A stretch of 64,000 nt of DNA from an unidentified bacterial endosymbiont (GCF_918797525.1 NZ_OU963893.1:2294001-2358000); one strand, 5' to 3'; counted from the stretch's first letter, positions 18,068-27,514 are shown. A program made the numbers and translations. Notes: generated by a model not told the origin, from the letters alone.

Positions 18068-18076
18068 ACGCCAGCG

Positions 18077-19066
18077 TCAGGCAATGCTGTTAGGACAGGC
18101 TTCACCTTTCTCAAGCTGCAGCAGATTCTCAAGCGTGGTCTCAGAAATGCTGATCAGCGCTTCTGCAGTGAGGAACGCCTGGTGACCGGTGAACAACACG
18201 TTATGGCAGGCAGACAGGCGGCGGAACACGTCATCCTGAATGACGTCGTTGGACTTGTCTTCAAAGAACAAATCGCGTTCGTTCTCATACACGTCCATGC
18301 CCAGTGCGCCAATCTTCTGCGTTTTCAGCGCTTCGATAGCGGCCTGAGAATCAATTAATGCCCCGCGACTGGTATTGATGATCATCACCCCGTCTTTCAT
18401 CTGGTCAAACGCGGCCTGGTTAAGCAGGTGGTGGTTATCAGGCGTTAGCGGGCAGTGCAGGGAAATTACGTCAGACTGTGAGAACAGCGTAGGCAGGTCG
18501 ACATATTCCACGCCCAGATCCAGCGCAGCCGCACTGGGATACGGATCAAACGCCAGCAGGCGCATGCCAAAACCTTTCAGAATGCGAAGGGCCGCCACGC
18601 CAATTTTGCCGGTACCGACCACGCCTGCGGTTTTGCCGTACAGGGTAAAGCCCGTCAGCCCTTCGAGGGAGAAGTTCGCATCACGGGTGCGTTGATAAGC
18701 GCGATGAATACGACGATTCAGCGACATCATCATGCCAACAGCATGTTCTGCGACCGCTTCCGGCGAGTAAGCCGGGACGCGTACTACCTTCAAACCCAGT
18801 TCTTTTGCCGCGTCAAGATCAACGTTGTTAAAGCCTGCGCAGCGCAGGGCGATGAACTTCACGCCGTGTTTTTTCAACTCTTCCAGCACTGGACGGCTGC
18901 CGTCATCGTTGACGAAAATGCAGACACCCTCACAACCGTTCGCCGTTTTGGCAGTTTTATCGGTGAGCAGAAAGTCGAAAAATTCGAGTTCGAACCCGTA
19001 AGTCTTGTTAACCTGTTGCAGATACTTTTTGTCGTACTGTTTTGTACTATAAACGGCAAGTTTCAT
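18077..19066 (-). CDS. ldhA: Fermentative D-lactate dehydrogenase LdhA
   Basis: The 329-residue NADH-dependent enzyme reduces pyruvate to D-lactate. Domains are the D-2-hydroxyacid dehydrogenase catalytic fold and a Rossmann domain with GTGKIGVAALRI near residue 152. The catalytic triad of the family is visible: Arg in NTSRGALID (about 235), Glu in DVYENERD (about 264) and His in GHQAFLT (about 296). Length equals E. coli LdhA. The start at 19066 has GGAGAAAGTCTT upstream. In E. coli, hslJ lies beside ldhA; it is not next to it here. Confidence 0.97.
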   Translation of the reverse strand: MKLAVYSTKQYDKKYLQQVNKTYGFELEFFDFLLTDKTAKTANGCEGVCIFVNDDGSRPVLEELKKHGVKFIALRCAGFNNVDLDAAKELGLKVVRVPAYSPEAVAEHAVGMMMSLNRRIHRAYQRTRDANFSLEGLTGFTLYGKTAGVVGTGKIGVAALRILKGFGMRLLAFDPYPSAAALDLGVEYVDLPTLFSQSDVISLHCPLTPDNHHLLNQAAFDQMKDGVMIINTSRGALIDSQAAIEALKTQKIGALGMDVYENERDLFFEDKSNDVIQDDVFRRLSACHNVLFTGHQAFLTAEALISISETTLENLLQLEKGEACPNSIA

Positions 19067-19408
19067 AAGACTTTCTCCAGTGATTTTGCCTTCACGTTAG
19101 CATGATTAAAAATAGCTTACAAATTCTAAAATTTCATTGAATTCAATAGGTTCTTTAAGGGTTTTCAGCCTATTCACGGCCCTTAATGAATTTTAATACA
19201 TCAACAGCGACAGGCATTACCTCAGGGAAAATAGCGTCCGCATAGCGGCATTATTCGCCTGCTTCAGTTTAGCCTTTCAGAGGCAATCTCACCCTCGGTC
19301 CAGTGGACGTGATTAACTCTGTTATGCCATGATGCAAATAAGTTAATTTTTTGTACAACTCAGCAGAGTACCGCGTTATTGCACAGTTACGGGTCAGGCA
19401 GGTGATAA
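19067..19408. other. 342-bp divergent intergenic region between ldhA and the mechanosensitive channel gene
   Basis: No gene is apparent. The region is AT-rich beside ldhA, includes the palindrome TTGAATTCAA near 19136, and must hold the promoters of both divergent genes. I could not assign specific operators with confidence. Confidence 0.5.
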
Positions 19409-20668
19409 ATGATGGCATACATGGAGTATTTATTAACTTATATTGAAGGGAATCCAGCGCTGGCCATTGGTTTTAATATCGTACTGCTGATTATCTCCGG
19501 GTTTTTTGCGCATATTATGTGCAAATTTCTGCTCATTAAAGTTGTCCGAAAAGTGTTCTTTTCCAGCCACAAACAGGATGTTCCCCTCGAAAAAGATCGG
19601 CGCATTGCTGAAAAGCTGTCCAATTTCGTGCCTGTTCTTATCGTTTATTATCTTCTGCAATTTATGCCGAATATGCCTGGCTCGTTGACCACGGCGATAA
19701 ACACGGTATGTGGAATACTGTTCTTTGTTTTCCTGTCTCTCTTTTTCAATGAAATGCTGGATATCGTTAACAGCTCCTATTTACGCAAAACCAAGAGAAA
19801 AAATCACTCAATTAAAGGCTATATCCAGATAGGGAAGATTTTAGTCCACATCATCGCGGCGATTATGATACTGGCCGTGATGTCGAACAAATCCCCAGCC
19901 ATTATCATCTCAAGTCTCGGGGCGGTTGCTGCGGTACTGATGTTAATCTTCCAGCACACGCTGCTTTCGCTGGTGGCCAACGTACAGCTCTCATCAAATG
20001 ATGTGCTGCAGCTTGGCGACTGGATTGAAATGCCGGATAAAAATTTAAGCGGTGAAGTGACCGATATAGCCTTGCACACGATCACGATACGTAACTGGGA
20101 TAATACTATCTCCCGTATTCCGACGAAAAATTTCCTCACCGAAACCTATACCAACTGGCAGGCCATGTTTTCGTCCGGGGCGCGACGGATAATGCGAAAT
20201 ACGACAATCGATCAGCACTCGGTGGTGTTTTTGTCTCAGGACATCCTGGCGCCCATGCTGGCGATCCGCGGCGTCAATGAACCTCTGGCAAAGCTGCTTG
20301 ACGGACGTGATCCCACCGGGGTGGCGGACAGCTGGTTTGTGGATAATGGGCTGACCAATTTAACGCTTTTTCGCCACTATCTGATGGCGTACCTGGCAGA
20401 ACGAACCGATATTATCAAGGATATGTACATCGTGGTGCGAACGTTAAAACCTTCACCGTCCGGGATCCCGCTCGAAATTTACTGTTTTACCACCTCAACC
20501 CTGTGGATGGATTATGAAAATACCCAGTCCGCTATTTTTGAGTATATTACCGCCGTCGCCGGGCGATTTTCCCTGCGTTTATATCAATATCCTGCGGGGC
20601 ATGATTTCTGGCGTTTGTCACAGGAAAGTCGCCCGCAAAATAGTGAACAGCGGCCTGATGAGCCTTAA
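19409..20668 (+). CDS. YbdG-like mechanosensitive ion channel (MscS superfamily)
   Basis: The 419-residue protein has about five N-terminal membrane segments and then the MscS pore/beta core: SSLGAVAAVLMLIFQHTLLSL (pore-lining helix), LGDWIEMPDKNLSGEVTDI, and IRNWDNTISRIPTKNF. The C-terminal part (LEIYCFTTSTLWMDYENTQS, then LRLYQYPAGHD) follows E. coli YbdG (415 aa), not YnaI. YbdG-type channels open on mild hypo-osmotic stress. No orthologue sits here in E. coli, so this is probably a second YbdG-type paralogue. The start is the first of two ATGs (ATGATG) with CAGGTGATAA upstream. Confidence 0.87.
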   Translation: MMAYMEYLLTYIEGNPALAIGFNIVLLIISGFFAHIMCKFLLIKVVRKVFFSSHKQDVPLEKDRRIAEKLSNFVPVLIVYYLLQFMPNMPGSLTTAINTVCGILFFVFLSLFFNEMLDIVNSSYLRKTKRKNHSIKGYIQIGKILVHIIAAIMILAVMSNKSPAIIISSLGAVAAVLMLIFQHTLLSLVANVQLSSNDVLQLGDWIEMPDKNLSGEVTDIALHTITIRNWDNTISRIPTKNFLTETYTNWQAMFSSGARRIMRNTTIDQHSVVFLSQDILAPMLAIRGVNEPLAKLLDGRDPTGVADSWFVDNGLTNLTLFRHYLMAYLAERTDIIKDMYIVVRTLKPSPSGIPLEIYCFTTSTLWMDYENTQSAIFEYITAVAGRFSLRLYQYPAGHDFWRLSQESRPQNSEQRPDEP

Positions 20669-20702
20669 GTGATAGATTGCGCGCTACTGCATCAGCGACA
20701 CT

Positions 20703-20723
20703 AAAAAAACTCCCGCAGGGGGT
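20703..20723 (-). terminator. Orphan minus-strand intrinsic terminator upstream of ydbH
   Basis: Read on the minus strand: ACCCCC, loop TGC, GGGAGT (one G-U pair), then seven U residues. This is a good rho-independent terminator, but no minus-strand gene lies upstream of it; both flanking genes are on the plus strand. It could end a small RNA starting near the ydbH promoter, or be fortuitous. Confidence 0.5.
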
Positions 20724-20832
20724 AAGTGCATCTATCCTTAAAAAGCCATCCGCTTCACCTGACTGGCTAAACATGCGACAATGATCGGCACTGCCGGCTT
20801 AATCTTACGCTAAATCAGGATATTAACTGCCC

Positions 20833-23472
20833 ATGAAGGGTAAATACAAAGCCGCTATTGCGCTCTTACTGCTGTTCATTTTGTTGCCACTGACGCTGTT
20901 GATGACCCTCGCGCAGTGGGTGCCGACGCTCGCCGGGATTTGGCTGCCCGCAGGGACGCGTATCGCCTTCGAGAAGCCTCCCATCCTGACGCGCCACGCT
21001 ATTGTTATCCCCGATCTTCGTTATCTGGTTGAGGACTGCGAAATTGCCCGCCTCGAAAATGCGACCCTGTCGCACCCCAGCCGCTGGGATCTGGATATCG
21101 GCGCGCTTGACATTCATTCCGTCTGCCTTGGCAAAATTCCGCCGTCCGCCCCCTCGACGGCCGCGCCAAAAACCCTGGCGCAGTGGCAGGCACTCTTGCC
21201 CAACGCCTGGATAACCATTCATCGCCTGACGCTTTCGCCCTGGCAGCAGTGGGAGGGTGAGCTTCGTGCATCGCTCACGCCTGCCCAACAGGAAGTGGCC
21301 TATCAAGGTGAACAGGTGAGTATCAAGGGGCAATTGCGTGGTCAAACGCTGGCTATCAGCCAGTTTGACGTTCAGCTTGCCGGTCAACCCCAGCCCGTTA
21401 AGCTGCTGGGTGAGTTCACCTTACCCCTGGTGCCGGACGGCGTGCCGGTTAAAGGCCAAGCGCTCGCGACATTTAAGGTGCCAGCGTTATCGTCGCTGGT
21501 CGATGCCGAACTGGAATGGCAAGAAAACCAGGGGCAACTGGTGGTCATGGCGCGAGATAACCCCGACCCCCTGCTCGACCTGCCGTGGCAAATTACCCGC
21601 CAAGAGTTGACCATCAGCGACGGTCGCTGGCACTGGGATCGGTCAGGTATGCCGTTGAGCGGTCGCGTTGGCCTTCGGGTCGACAACTGGCAACTGGGAC
21701 TGGAAAAAGCCACGGTTACGGGGCGCCTGAATGTGCTTACCCAGGGCGATGCGGGGAAAGGTAACGCGGTACTGAATTTTGGCCCGGGCAGGCTCAGCAT
21801 GGATAACAGCGACATGCCGCTCCACCTGAGCGGCGAGGCGAAACAAGACGACCTCGTGCTCTACGCCAGGCTCCCGGCAAAACTGACTGGCAGCCTGAGC
21901 GACCCGCAGCTCATTTTTGCCCCCGGTGCGCTATTGCGTTCACGCGGACGTATCATCAACGCCCTTGATATCGATGAAATCCGCTGGCCGCTGGCCGGTG
22001 TGAAAGTGACGCAGAAGGGCGTGGATGGACGGCTGCAGGCCATTTTGCGGGCGCATGAAAATGACATGGGGGATTTTGAACTCCATCTCGACGGCCAGGC
22101 CAGCGACTTTTTACCCGATAACGGACTGTGGCAGTGGCGCTACTGGGGCAAAGGAGGCTTCACGCCGATGCAGGCGCGTTGGGATGTAGCGGGAAGAGGC
22201 GAGTGGCGTGACCAGCTTATTGAGCTGACCGATCTTTCCACCGGTTTTGACCAGCTCCAGTACGGCACCATGACGGTGAGCAAACCTCGTCTGGTGCTGG
22301 ATAAGCCTGTACGCTGGTTTCGCGACCCGGCGAGGCCCACGTTCAGCGGCGCACTCTCACTCAATGCCGGGCAAACGACCTTCTCCGGTGGAAGCGTGCT
22401 GCCGCCGTCGGTACTGGCGTTCAGCGTTGAGGGGCCTGACCCGACACGCTTCCAGTTCAGGGGCCGCCTCCATGCCGATAAAATTGGCCCGGTGCAGGTA
22501 AACGGGCGCTGGGACGGCGAACGTCTGCGCGGAGAAGCCTGGTGGCCGCAACAGTCGCTTAACGTGTTCCAGCCGCTTATCCCGACGGACTGGAAGATGA
22601 CCCTGCGTGACGGCGAACTCTATGCGCAGGTTGCCTTTTCAGCCGCCGCAGACCAGGGCTTTGAGGCTGGCGGTCACGGCGTCCTTAAATCCGGTAGCGT
22701 CTGGATGCCAGATAACCAGGTCAGCGGCGTGGACTTCGTTCTACCGTTTCGTTTTCGCGAGGGGATCTGGTCGTTAGGCACCCGCGGTCCGGTAACCTTA
22801 CGTATCGGCGAAGTGAAAAATCTGGTCACCGCGCGCAATATTACAGCGGACCTGCAGGGCGACTATCCATGGAGTGAGGAAAACCCGCTGCTGCTCACCA
22901 ACGTGAAGGTTGAAATGCTGGGGGGCAAAATTACCCTGCAGCAACTGCGAATGCCGCAACACGTTCCGGGCCTGTTACGCGTGGACAATATCTCCTCCAG
23001 CGAACTGATTAGCGCCGTTAACCCGAAGCAATTTACCCTGTCCGGGCCGGTAAGCGGGGCGTTGCCGTTCTGGCTAAATAATGAAAAATGGATTATCAAA
23101 GACGGTTGGCTGACGAACCCGGGGACTATGACGCTGCGTATCGACCAGGATACCGCCGACGCCATCGTGCGCGACAATATGGTCGCAGGCGCGGCGATCA
23201 ACTGGCTCCGCTATATGGAAATCGCCCACTCCTGGACAAAAATTAATCTTGATAATCTGGGGCAATTGACAATGCAGTCGGCGATCAAAGGAACCAGCCG
23301 GATGGATGGAAAAAGCGGTTCTGTCAACCTGAATTACACTCATGAAGAGAACGTCTTTATCCTCTGGCGCAGCCTGCGTTTTGGAGACAACCTGAAAACC
23401 TGGTTTGAGCAACACGCGGTCATACCCATTACCCGCAGTTCGACTGGCAAGGAAAGTGAGGAACAACAATGA
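20833..23472 (+). CDS. ydbH: YdbH, AsmA-like intermembrane lipid-transport protein
   Basis: The 879-residue protein has an N-terminal membrane anchor (AAIALLLLFILLPLTLLMTLAQ, about residues 7-28) and a long periplasmic part rich in beta structure ending in a DUF3971/AsmA-like region. Its length equals E. coli YdbH, which, with TamB and YhdP, supports phospholipid transport to the outer membrane. The last four bases overlap the ynbE start (ATGA), so the partner lipoprotein is made with it. The ribosome site is weak (AGGATATTAACTGCCC). Confidence 0.95.
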   Translation: MKGKYKAAIALLLLFILLPLTLLMTLAQWVPTLAGIWLPAGTRIAFEKPPILTRHAIVIPDLRYLVEDCEIARLENATLSHPSRWDLDIGALDIHSVCLGKIPPSAPSTAAPKTLAQWQALLPNAWITIHRLTLSPWQQWEGELRASLTPAQQEVAYQGEQVSIKGQLRGQTLAISQFDVQLAGQPQPVKLLGEFTLPLVPDGVPVKGQALATFKVPALSSLVDAELEWQENQGQLVVMARDNPDPLLDLPWQITRQELTISDGRWHWDRSGMPLSGRVGLRVDNWQLGLEKATVTGRLNVLTQGDAGKGNAVLNFGPGRLSMDNSDMPLHLSGEAKQDDLVLYARLPAKLTGSLSDPQLIFAPGALLRSRGRIINALDIDEIRWPLAGVKVTQKGVDGRLQAILRAHENDMGDFELHLDGQASDFLPDNGLWQWRYWGKGGFTPMQARWDVAGRGEWRDQLIELTDLSTGFDQLQYGTMTVSKPRLVLDKPVRWFRDPARPTFSGALSLNAGQTTFSGGSVLPPSVLAFSVEGPDPTRFQFRGRLHADKIGPVQVNGRWDGERLRGEAWWPQQSLNVFQPLIPTDWKMTLRDGELYAQVAFSAAADQGFEAGGHGVLKSGSVWMPDNQVSGVDFVLPFRFREGIWSLGTRGPVTLRIGEVKNLVTARNITADLQGDYPWSEENPLLLTNVKVEMLGGKITLQQLRMPQHVPGLLRVDNISSSELISAVNPKQFTLSGPVSGALPFWLNNEKWIIKDGWLTNPGTMTLRIDQDTADAIVRDNMVAGAAINWLRYMEIAHSWTKINLDNLGQLTMQSAIKGTSRMDGKSGSVNLNYTHEENVFILWRSLRFGDNLKTWFEQHAVIPITRSSTGKESEEQQ

Positions 23473-23660
23473 AAAAGAGGGCTGGGGCACTTACCGTCGC
23501 CGTTGCCGCGCTGCTGAACGGCTGTACGCCGCGCATTGAAGTCGCCGCGCCGAAGGAGCCGATTACCATCAATATGAACGTGAAAATCGAACATGAGATC
23601 CACATCAAAGTCGATAAGGACGTTGAAACCCTGTTGAAATCACGCAGCGATCTGTTCTGA
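23469..23660 (+). CDS. ynbE: YnbE, small lipoprotein partner of YdbH
   Basis: The 63-residue lipoprotein has the lipobox LNGC (cysteine at residue 19), with an unusual Asn at -2, followed by TPRIEVAAPKEPITINMNVK, nearly identical to E. coli YnbE. In E. coli it joins YdbH in a bridge between the inner and outer membranes. The start overlaps the ydbH stop by four bases. The mature protein is mostly beta-strand in pattern, alternating hydrophobic residues. Confidence 0.94.
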   Translation: MKKRAGALTVAVAALLNGCTPRIEVAAPKEPITINMNVKIEHEIHIKVDKDVETLLKSRSDLF

Positions 23661-23667
23661 GGATGCC

Positions 23668-23988
23668 ATGAAACAAACAGTAGCCCTTTTCATCCTGACG
23701 CTGGGAATGAACGTACAGGCGGCAGCGCTCACCTTAAACGACGCCCGGATGCAGGGGCGCGTGGGGGAAACCCTGAGCGGTTATATCGCGCCAGTTAGGC
23801 AAGATGCCGAGACCCTGGCACTGGTGAACAACATCAATGCCGCGCGTACGGAAAGTTATCAAAAACTGGCGGACAGCAATAACTTACCGGTCAATGAAGT
23901 GGCGAAAATGGCCGGGCAAAAACTGGTTGCCCGCGTCCAGCCCGGAGAATACGTGAAGGGGATTAACGGCAAATGGCTGAAAAAGTAG
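23668..23988 (+). CDS. ydbL: YdbL, DUF1318 periplasmic protein
   Basis: The 106-residue protein has a signal peptide (MKQTVALFILTLGMNVQA) and the DUF1318 pattern with LNDARMQGRVGETLSGYI and the C-terminal YVKGINGKWLKK. It is the third gene of the ydbH-ynbE-ydbL operon, seven bases after ynbE, with GAGGATGCC as ribosome site. In E. coli it modulates the YdbH-YnbE complex, possibly as a chaperone. Confidence 0.94.
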   Translation: MKQTVALFILTLGMNVQAAALTLNDARMQGRVGETLSGYIAPVRQDAETLALVNNINAARTESYQKLADSNNLPVNEVAKMAGQKLVARVQPGEYVKGINGKWLKK

Positions 23989-24031
23989 CGGGCCAAAACG
24001 CGTGTCATGAGCGTGACCACCGGTCCTGCCG

Positions 24032-24916
24032 CTAGATTTTCAGGGTATCAATAACGATGCGCAGGGCGGGGGAGACGTTGCGATGAGGGTAATACAGGAA
24101 CAACCCCTCCATGCGCAGGCTGTAACGCTGTAACACCCGGATCAGCGTACCGCGTTCAAGATCGTCCGCAATGAGTTCGACAGGAACATAGGCCAGCCCC
24201 AGGCCCAACCGGGCGGCTTCTGCCTCCATATAGCTATCAGACAGCGCCCATTGCCCGTCTGGCCGGTGGATGATTTTTTTCCCGTCCTGAATGAGTTCCC
24301 ACTGATACACACTGCCGTCGGCAAACTGGTAGGCAATGCAGGGATGGAGGGCTAAATCCGCCGGGGTCTGGGCAAAGCCGTAGCGACGAAAATGGTCGGG
24401 GGTGGCGACCACAGCCATCTCCATATCGGGGGTAATGCGCACCGCCACCATGCCCTGAGCCACCTCTGGCCCCAGGCGAACCCCCGCATCGAACCGTTCC
24501 TCAATAATATCGACGAAGCGACTCTCATTTATCAGTTCAAGCCTGATGTCGGGGTAGCGCTGTTTAAATACCGCAAGCTTTGGCAGGAGGCATTTATCAA
24601 TAGCGTGCTGGCTGGCATTGATCCGCACCGTGCCAGAGGGGCTTTGACGATAATGGGCCAGAGTGGCAAGCCCCACGTCTAACGCATCAAACCCGGACTC
24701 AGCCTTCTGGTAAAGCTGCTCCCCGGCCTGCGTTAGCGACAGCTTGCGCGTAGTGCGCACCAGCAACTGAACGCCCACTCTCTCTTCAAGTTCACGAACA
24801 GACCGGCTGACGCCCGACTGCGCAAGCCCAAGCCGCTGAGCCGCCGCGGTAAAACTGCCTTCCCGCACCACCTGCATGAACAGGTAAAGCTCATTGTAAT
24901 TTTCTCGTTTCGCCAC
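24032..24916 (-). CDS. LysR-family transcriptional regulator
   Basis: The 294-residue regulator has the LysR helix-turn-helix at the N-terminus (FMQVVREGSFTAAAQRLGLA, then QSGVSRSVRELEERVGVQLL, RTTRKLSLTQAG) and a substrate-binding domain from about residue 90. It is of the CrgA/DsdC-like group common in enterics. It is divergent from the exported hydrolase gene at 25094, 177 bases away, and the hydrolase and MFS genes are its probable targets. The effector is unknown. Confidence 0.9.
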   Translation of the reverse strand: MAKRENYNELYLFMQVVREGSFTAAAQRLGLAQSGVSRSVRELEERVGVQLLVRTTRKLSLTQAGEQLYQKAESGFDALDVGLATLAHYRQSPSGTVRINASQHAIDKCLLPKLAVFKQRYPDIRLELINESRFVDIIEERFDAGVRLGPEVAQGMVAVRITPDMEMAVVATPDHFRRYGFAQTPADLALHPCIAYQFADGSVYQWELIQDGKKIIHRPDGQWALSDSYMEAEAARLGLGLAYVPVELIADDLERGTLIRVLQRYSLRMEGLFLYYPHRNVSPALRIVIDTLKI

Positions 24917-25093
24917 CGCGATATCCCCGTCAGGTCCGGCGCTAATTTATAACAATATGGTATGAATCTTAGCATTTATCCCCCTCTAATCAGCACTAAT
25001 TTTGCTCATTATACTGACCCTCAGTGAAATAAAGCACCGCAGCGTTGTCCGTAAGAAACCTGTATTTCTCTCTTGTTCTTTATGGGGATGTTT

Positions 25094-26230
25094 ATGAATA
25101 CGTTTGCCAGAAAACTGAAAACTGCGATGCCTGCCATGCTGCTATTCGCCTCATTAAGTGGAGTAACGACTATGAGTTATGCCGATTTAACCCATCCGAA
25201 TGCCCCCGTGTCGATGATCAATAAATGGGATAAAACCTTCCCCGAGAGCGATAAAGTCGACCATCGTAAAGTGTCATTCCAGAACCGGTACGGCATCACC
25301 CTGGTGGGCGATCTCTACCTGCCTAAAGACCGGGGCGACCGTAAGTTTGCGGCGGTGGCGGTAAGCGGGCCTTTTGGCGCGGTGAAGGAGCAATCCAGCG
25401 GGCTGTATGCCCAGACCCTGGCTGAGCAGGGATTTATTACGCTGGCTTTTGACCCATCCTATACCGGCGAAAGCGGCGGTTATCCGCGTAACGTCGCCTC
25501 ACCGGATATCAACACTGAAGATTTTAGCGCTGCGGTTGATTTTCTGGGATTACAAAAAGAGGTGGATCGAAACCGGATTGGCATCCTCGGTATTTGTGGC
25601 TGGGGAGGGATGGCGCTGAATGCGGCGGCGGCGGATACGCGCATTAAAGCGGTTGCGACCAGCGTGATGTATGACATGAGCCGGGCGATGGGCCACGGCG
25701 TAGGCGACGGCAAAGACCGTTACACCCCCGCCGATCGCCGCGCGGTATTGCACTATCTGAATGAACAGCGCTGGAAAGATACCCAAAGTGGAACCTTCGC
25801 ACACGGCGGCCATGACATTAACGTCGACCGTAACGGCAACGTCAGCGCAGGCGAGCGCATCCTGCCCGAAACGCTGCCGGCAAATCCTCATCCGGTCCTG
25901 AAAGAGTTCTTTGATTACTACCGTATGCCGCGCGGCTTCCATGAGCGTTCCGTTAACTCGACCGGCGCCTGGACCGCCACCATGCCGCTGTCATTTATGA
26001 ATATGCCGCTGCTGAGCTACGCGAAAGAGATAACCATCCCAACCCTGATCGTGACGGGTGAGAAGGCGCATTCACGCTACTTCGCGGAAGATGCCTTTAA
26101 GGCCGTGGGCAGTAAAAACAAAGCGCTGGTGATTGTCCCGGGCGCAAATCACGTCGATTTGTACGATAACGTTGCGGGCAAAATCCCCTTTGCCCGCTTT
26201 GAGCAGTTCTTCCAGACCAACCTGAAATAA
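25094..26230 (+). CDS. Exported alpha/beta hydrolase (dienelactone-hydrolase-like)
   Basis: The protein of about 378 residues has a signal peptide (FARKLKTAMPAMLLFASLSG, with a likely cut after SYA) and an alpha/beta hydrolase fold: beta-strand VSFQNRYGITLVGDLYLP, AVAVSGPFGAVKEQ, the elbow GILGICGWGGMALN, a late acid, and ANHVDLYD, which supplies the histidine. The elbow has no serine: it reads GICGWGG, where family members with a normal elbow show CASGG. Cys is a possible nucleophile, as in dienelactone hydrolase. I chose the ATG at 25094, six bases after GGGG; ATGs at 25082 and 25088 and a TTG at 25073 are alternatives. Substrate unknown. Confidence 0.82.
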   Translation: MNTFARKLKTAMPAMLLFASLSGVTTMSYADLTHPNAPVSMINKWDKTFPESDKVDHRKVSFQNRYGITLVGDLYLPKDRGDRKFAAVAVSGPFGAVKEQSSGLYAQTLAEQGFITLAFDPSYTGESGGYPRNVASPDINTEDFSAAVDFLGLQKEVDRNRIGILGICGWGGMALNAAAADTRIKAVATSVMYDMSRAMGHGVGDGKDRYTPADRRAVLHYLNEQRWKDTQSGTFAHGGHDINVDRNGNVSAGERILPETLPANPHPVLKEFFDYYRMPRGFHERSVNSTGAWTATMPLSFMNMPLLSYAKEITIPTLIVTGEKAHSRYFAEDAFKAVGSKNKALVIVPGANHVDLYDNVAGKIPFARFEQFFQTNLK

Positions 26231-26235
26231 GCGAC

Positions 26236-26260
26236 AGCCACCCGTCTGCGGCGGGTGGCT
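26236..26260 (+). terminator. Stem-loop after the hydrolase gene
   Basis: AGCCACCCG (26236-26244), seven-base loop, CGGGTGGCT (26252-26260), then TCGCT. It is a 9-bp stem with a weak tail; the MFS gene starts 18 bases downstream, so read-through is likely. Confidence 0.6.
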
Positions 26261-26277
26261 TCGCTACTGAGCTGAAT

Positions 26278-27459
26278 ATGTCCACACTAAGCCAAACAGC
26301 TTCACAGAAGCGTCAGCACGCTCAATGGGGCGGTATTTTTGCCATGACCCTGTGTGTCTTTGTCTTGATTGCATCCGAGTTTATGCCCGTCAGCCTGCTC
26401 ACGCCAATTGCCCGTGACCTGGGCGTGACGGAGGGGCTGGCAGGACAAGGGATTGCCATCTCCGGCGCGCTGGCGGTGTTAACCAGCCTCACCCTCTCAA
26501 CCCTTGCCGGAACGGCGAACCGGAAATATGTCCTGATGGCGATGACGGTTCTGATGGCGGTGTCGGGCATTGTTATTGCGCTGGCATCCAGTTATCTGGT
26601 GTACATGGCGGGCCGGGCGCTGATTGGTATTGCCATCGGCGGATTCTGGTCAATGTCCGCCGCGACGGCGATCCGTCTTGTCCCGGATCATCTGGTGGCG
26701 CGTGCGCTGGCTATTTTTAACGGCGGGAATGCGCTGGCGACGGTAGTGGCGGCACCGTTAGGGAGCTACCTCGGGGCAATCCTCGGCTGGCGCGGAGCCT
26801 TCTTATGCCTAGTCCCCGTCGCAATGGTGGCGCTTATCTGGCAGAGCGTGAGCCTGCCCGACATGGCTGGTCATAAAAGCGATGCGTCACGCGGATCCGT
26901 GTTCAGCCTGCTCAGCCGCCCGGGGATCTCTCCTGGCCTGCTGGCCTGTGGCCTGTTCTTTATGGGCCAGTTTGCGCTCTTTACCTACGTGCGGCCGTTT
27001 CTCGAGACGGTGACGCGGGTCAATGACGCCGGGCTGTCGCTTATACTGCTCGCGATCGGCGTGGCGGGGCTTGTGGGCACGCTAATTGTCTCAAACTTCC
27101 TGAACGCGCAATTCTACCCAACGCTTTTCGCTATCCCTGGACTGATGGCGGCCGTCGCCATAGCCTTGATTCTGACCGGGCACAGCGTGTGGATTGTTGC
27201 GCCGCTGTTTGGCTTCTGGGGACTACTGGCAACGGCTGCGCCAACCGGGTGGTGGACCTGGATTGCGCGCACGCTGCCTGATGATGCCGAAGCTGGAGGC
27301 GGACTGATGGTTGCCGTGATCCAGCTCGCTATCGCACTGGGCTCAACGGCAGGCGGCGTTATGTTTGATAATCTCGGCTGGCAGAGCGCATTTGCCATGA
27401 GTAGCGTGCTGCTGCTGTGCGCCGTCGCCCTGACGTTCCTCACATCGCGCCGGGTTTAA
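26278..27459 (+). CDS. DHA1-family MFS exporter
   Basis: The 393-residue protein has 12 membrane segments. It starts with FVLIASEFMPVSLLTPIARDL, typical of the NepI/YdhP/SotB group of sugar, nucleoside and drug exporters, and has GRALIGIAIGGFWSMSAATA near residue 113, matching NepI-like proteins. The start is the ATG at 26278, only 47 bases after the hydrolase stop, so the two probably share a promoter under the divergent LysR regulator. The substrate cannot be inferred. Confidence 0.85.
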   Translation: MSTLSQTASQKRQHAQWGGIFAMTLCVFVLIASEFMPVSLLTPIARDLGVTEGLAGQGIAISGALAVLTSLTLSTLAGTANRKYVLMAMTVLMAVSGIVIALASSYLVYMAGRALIGIAIGGFWSMSAATAIRLVPDHLVARALAIFNGGNALATVVAAPLGSYLGAILGWRGAFLCLVPVAMVALIWQSVSLPDMAGHKSDASRGSVFSLLSRPGISPGLLACGLFFMGQFALFTYVRPFLETVTRVNDAGLSLILLAIGVAGLVGTLIVSNFLNAQFYPTLFAIPGLMAAVAIALILTGHSVWIVAPLFGFWGLLATAAPTGWWTWIARTLPDDAEAGGGLMVAVIQLAIALGSTAGGVMFDNLGWQSAFAMSSVLLLCAVALTFLTSRRV

Positions 27460-27514
27460 CCCTACCCCAGTCGCGACGGCGGGAACCGGTTCTCAGCGTG
27501 TCGCCACCGGGGCT

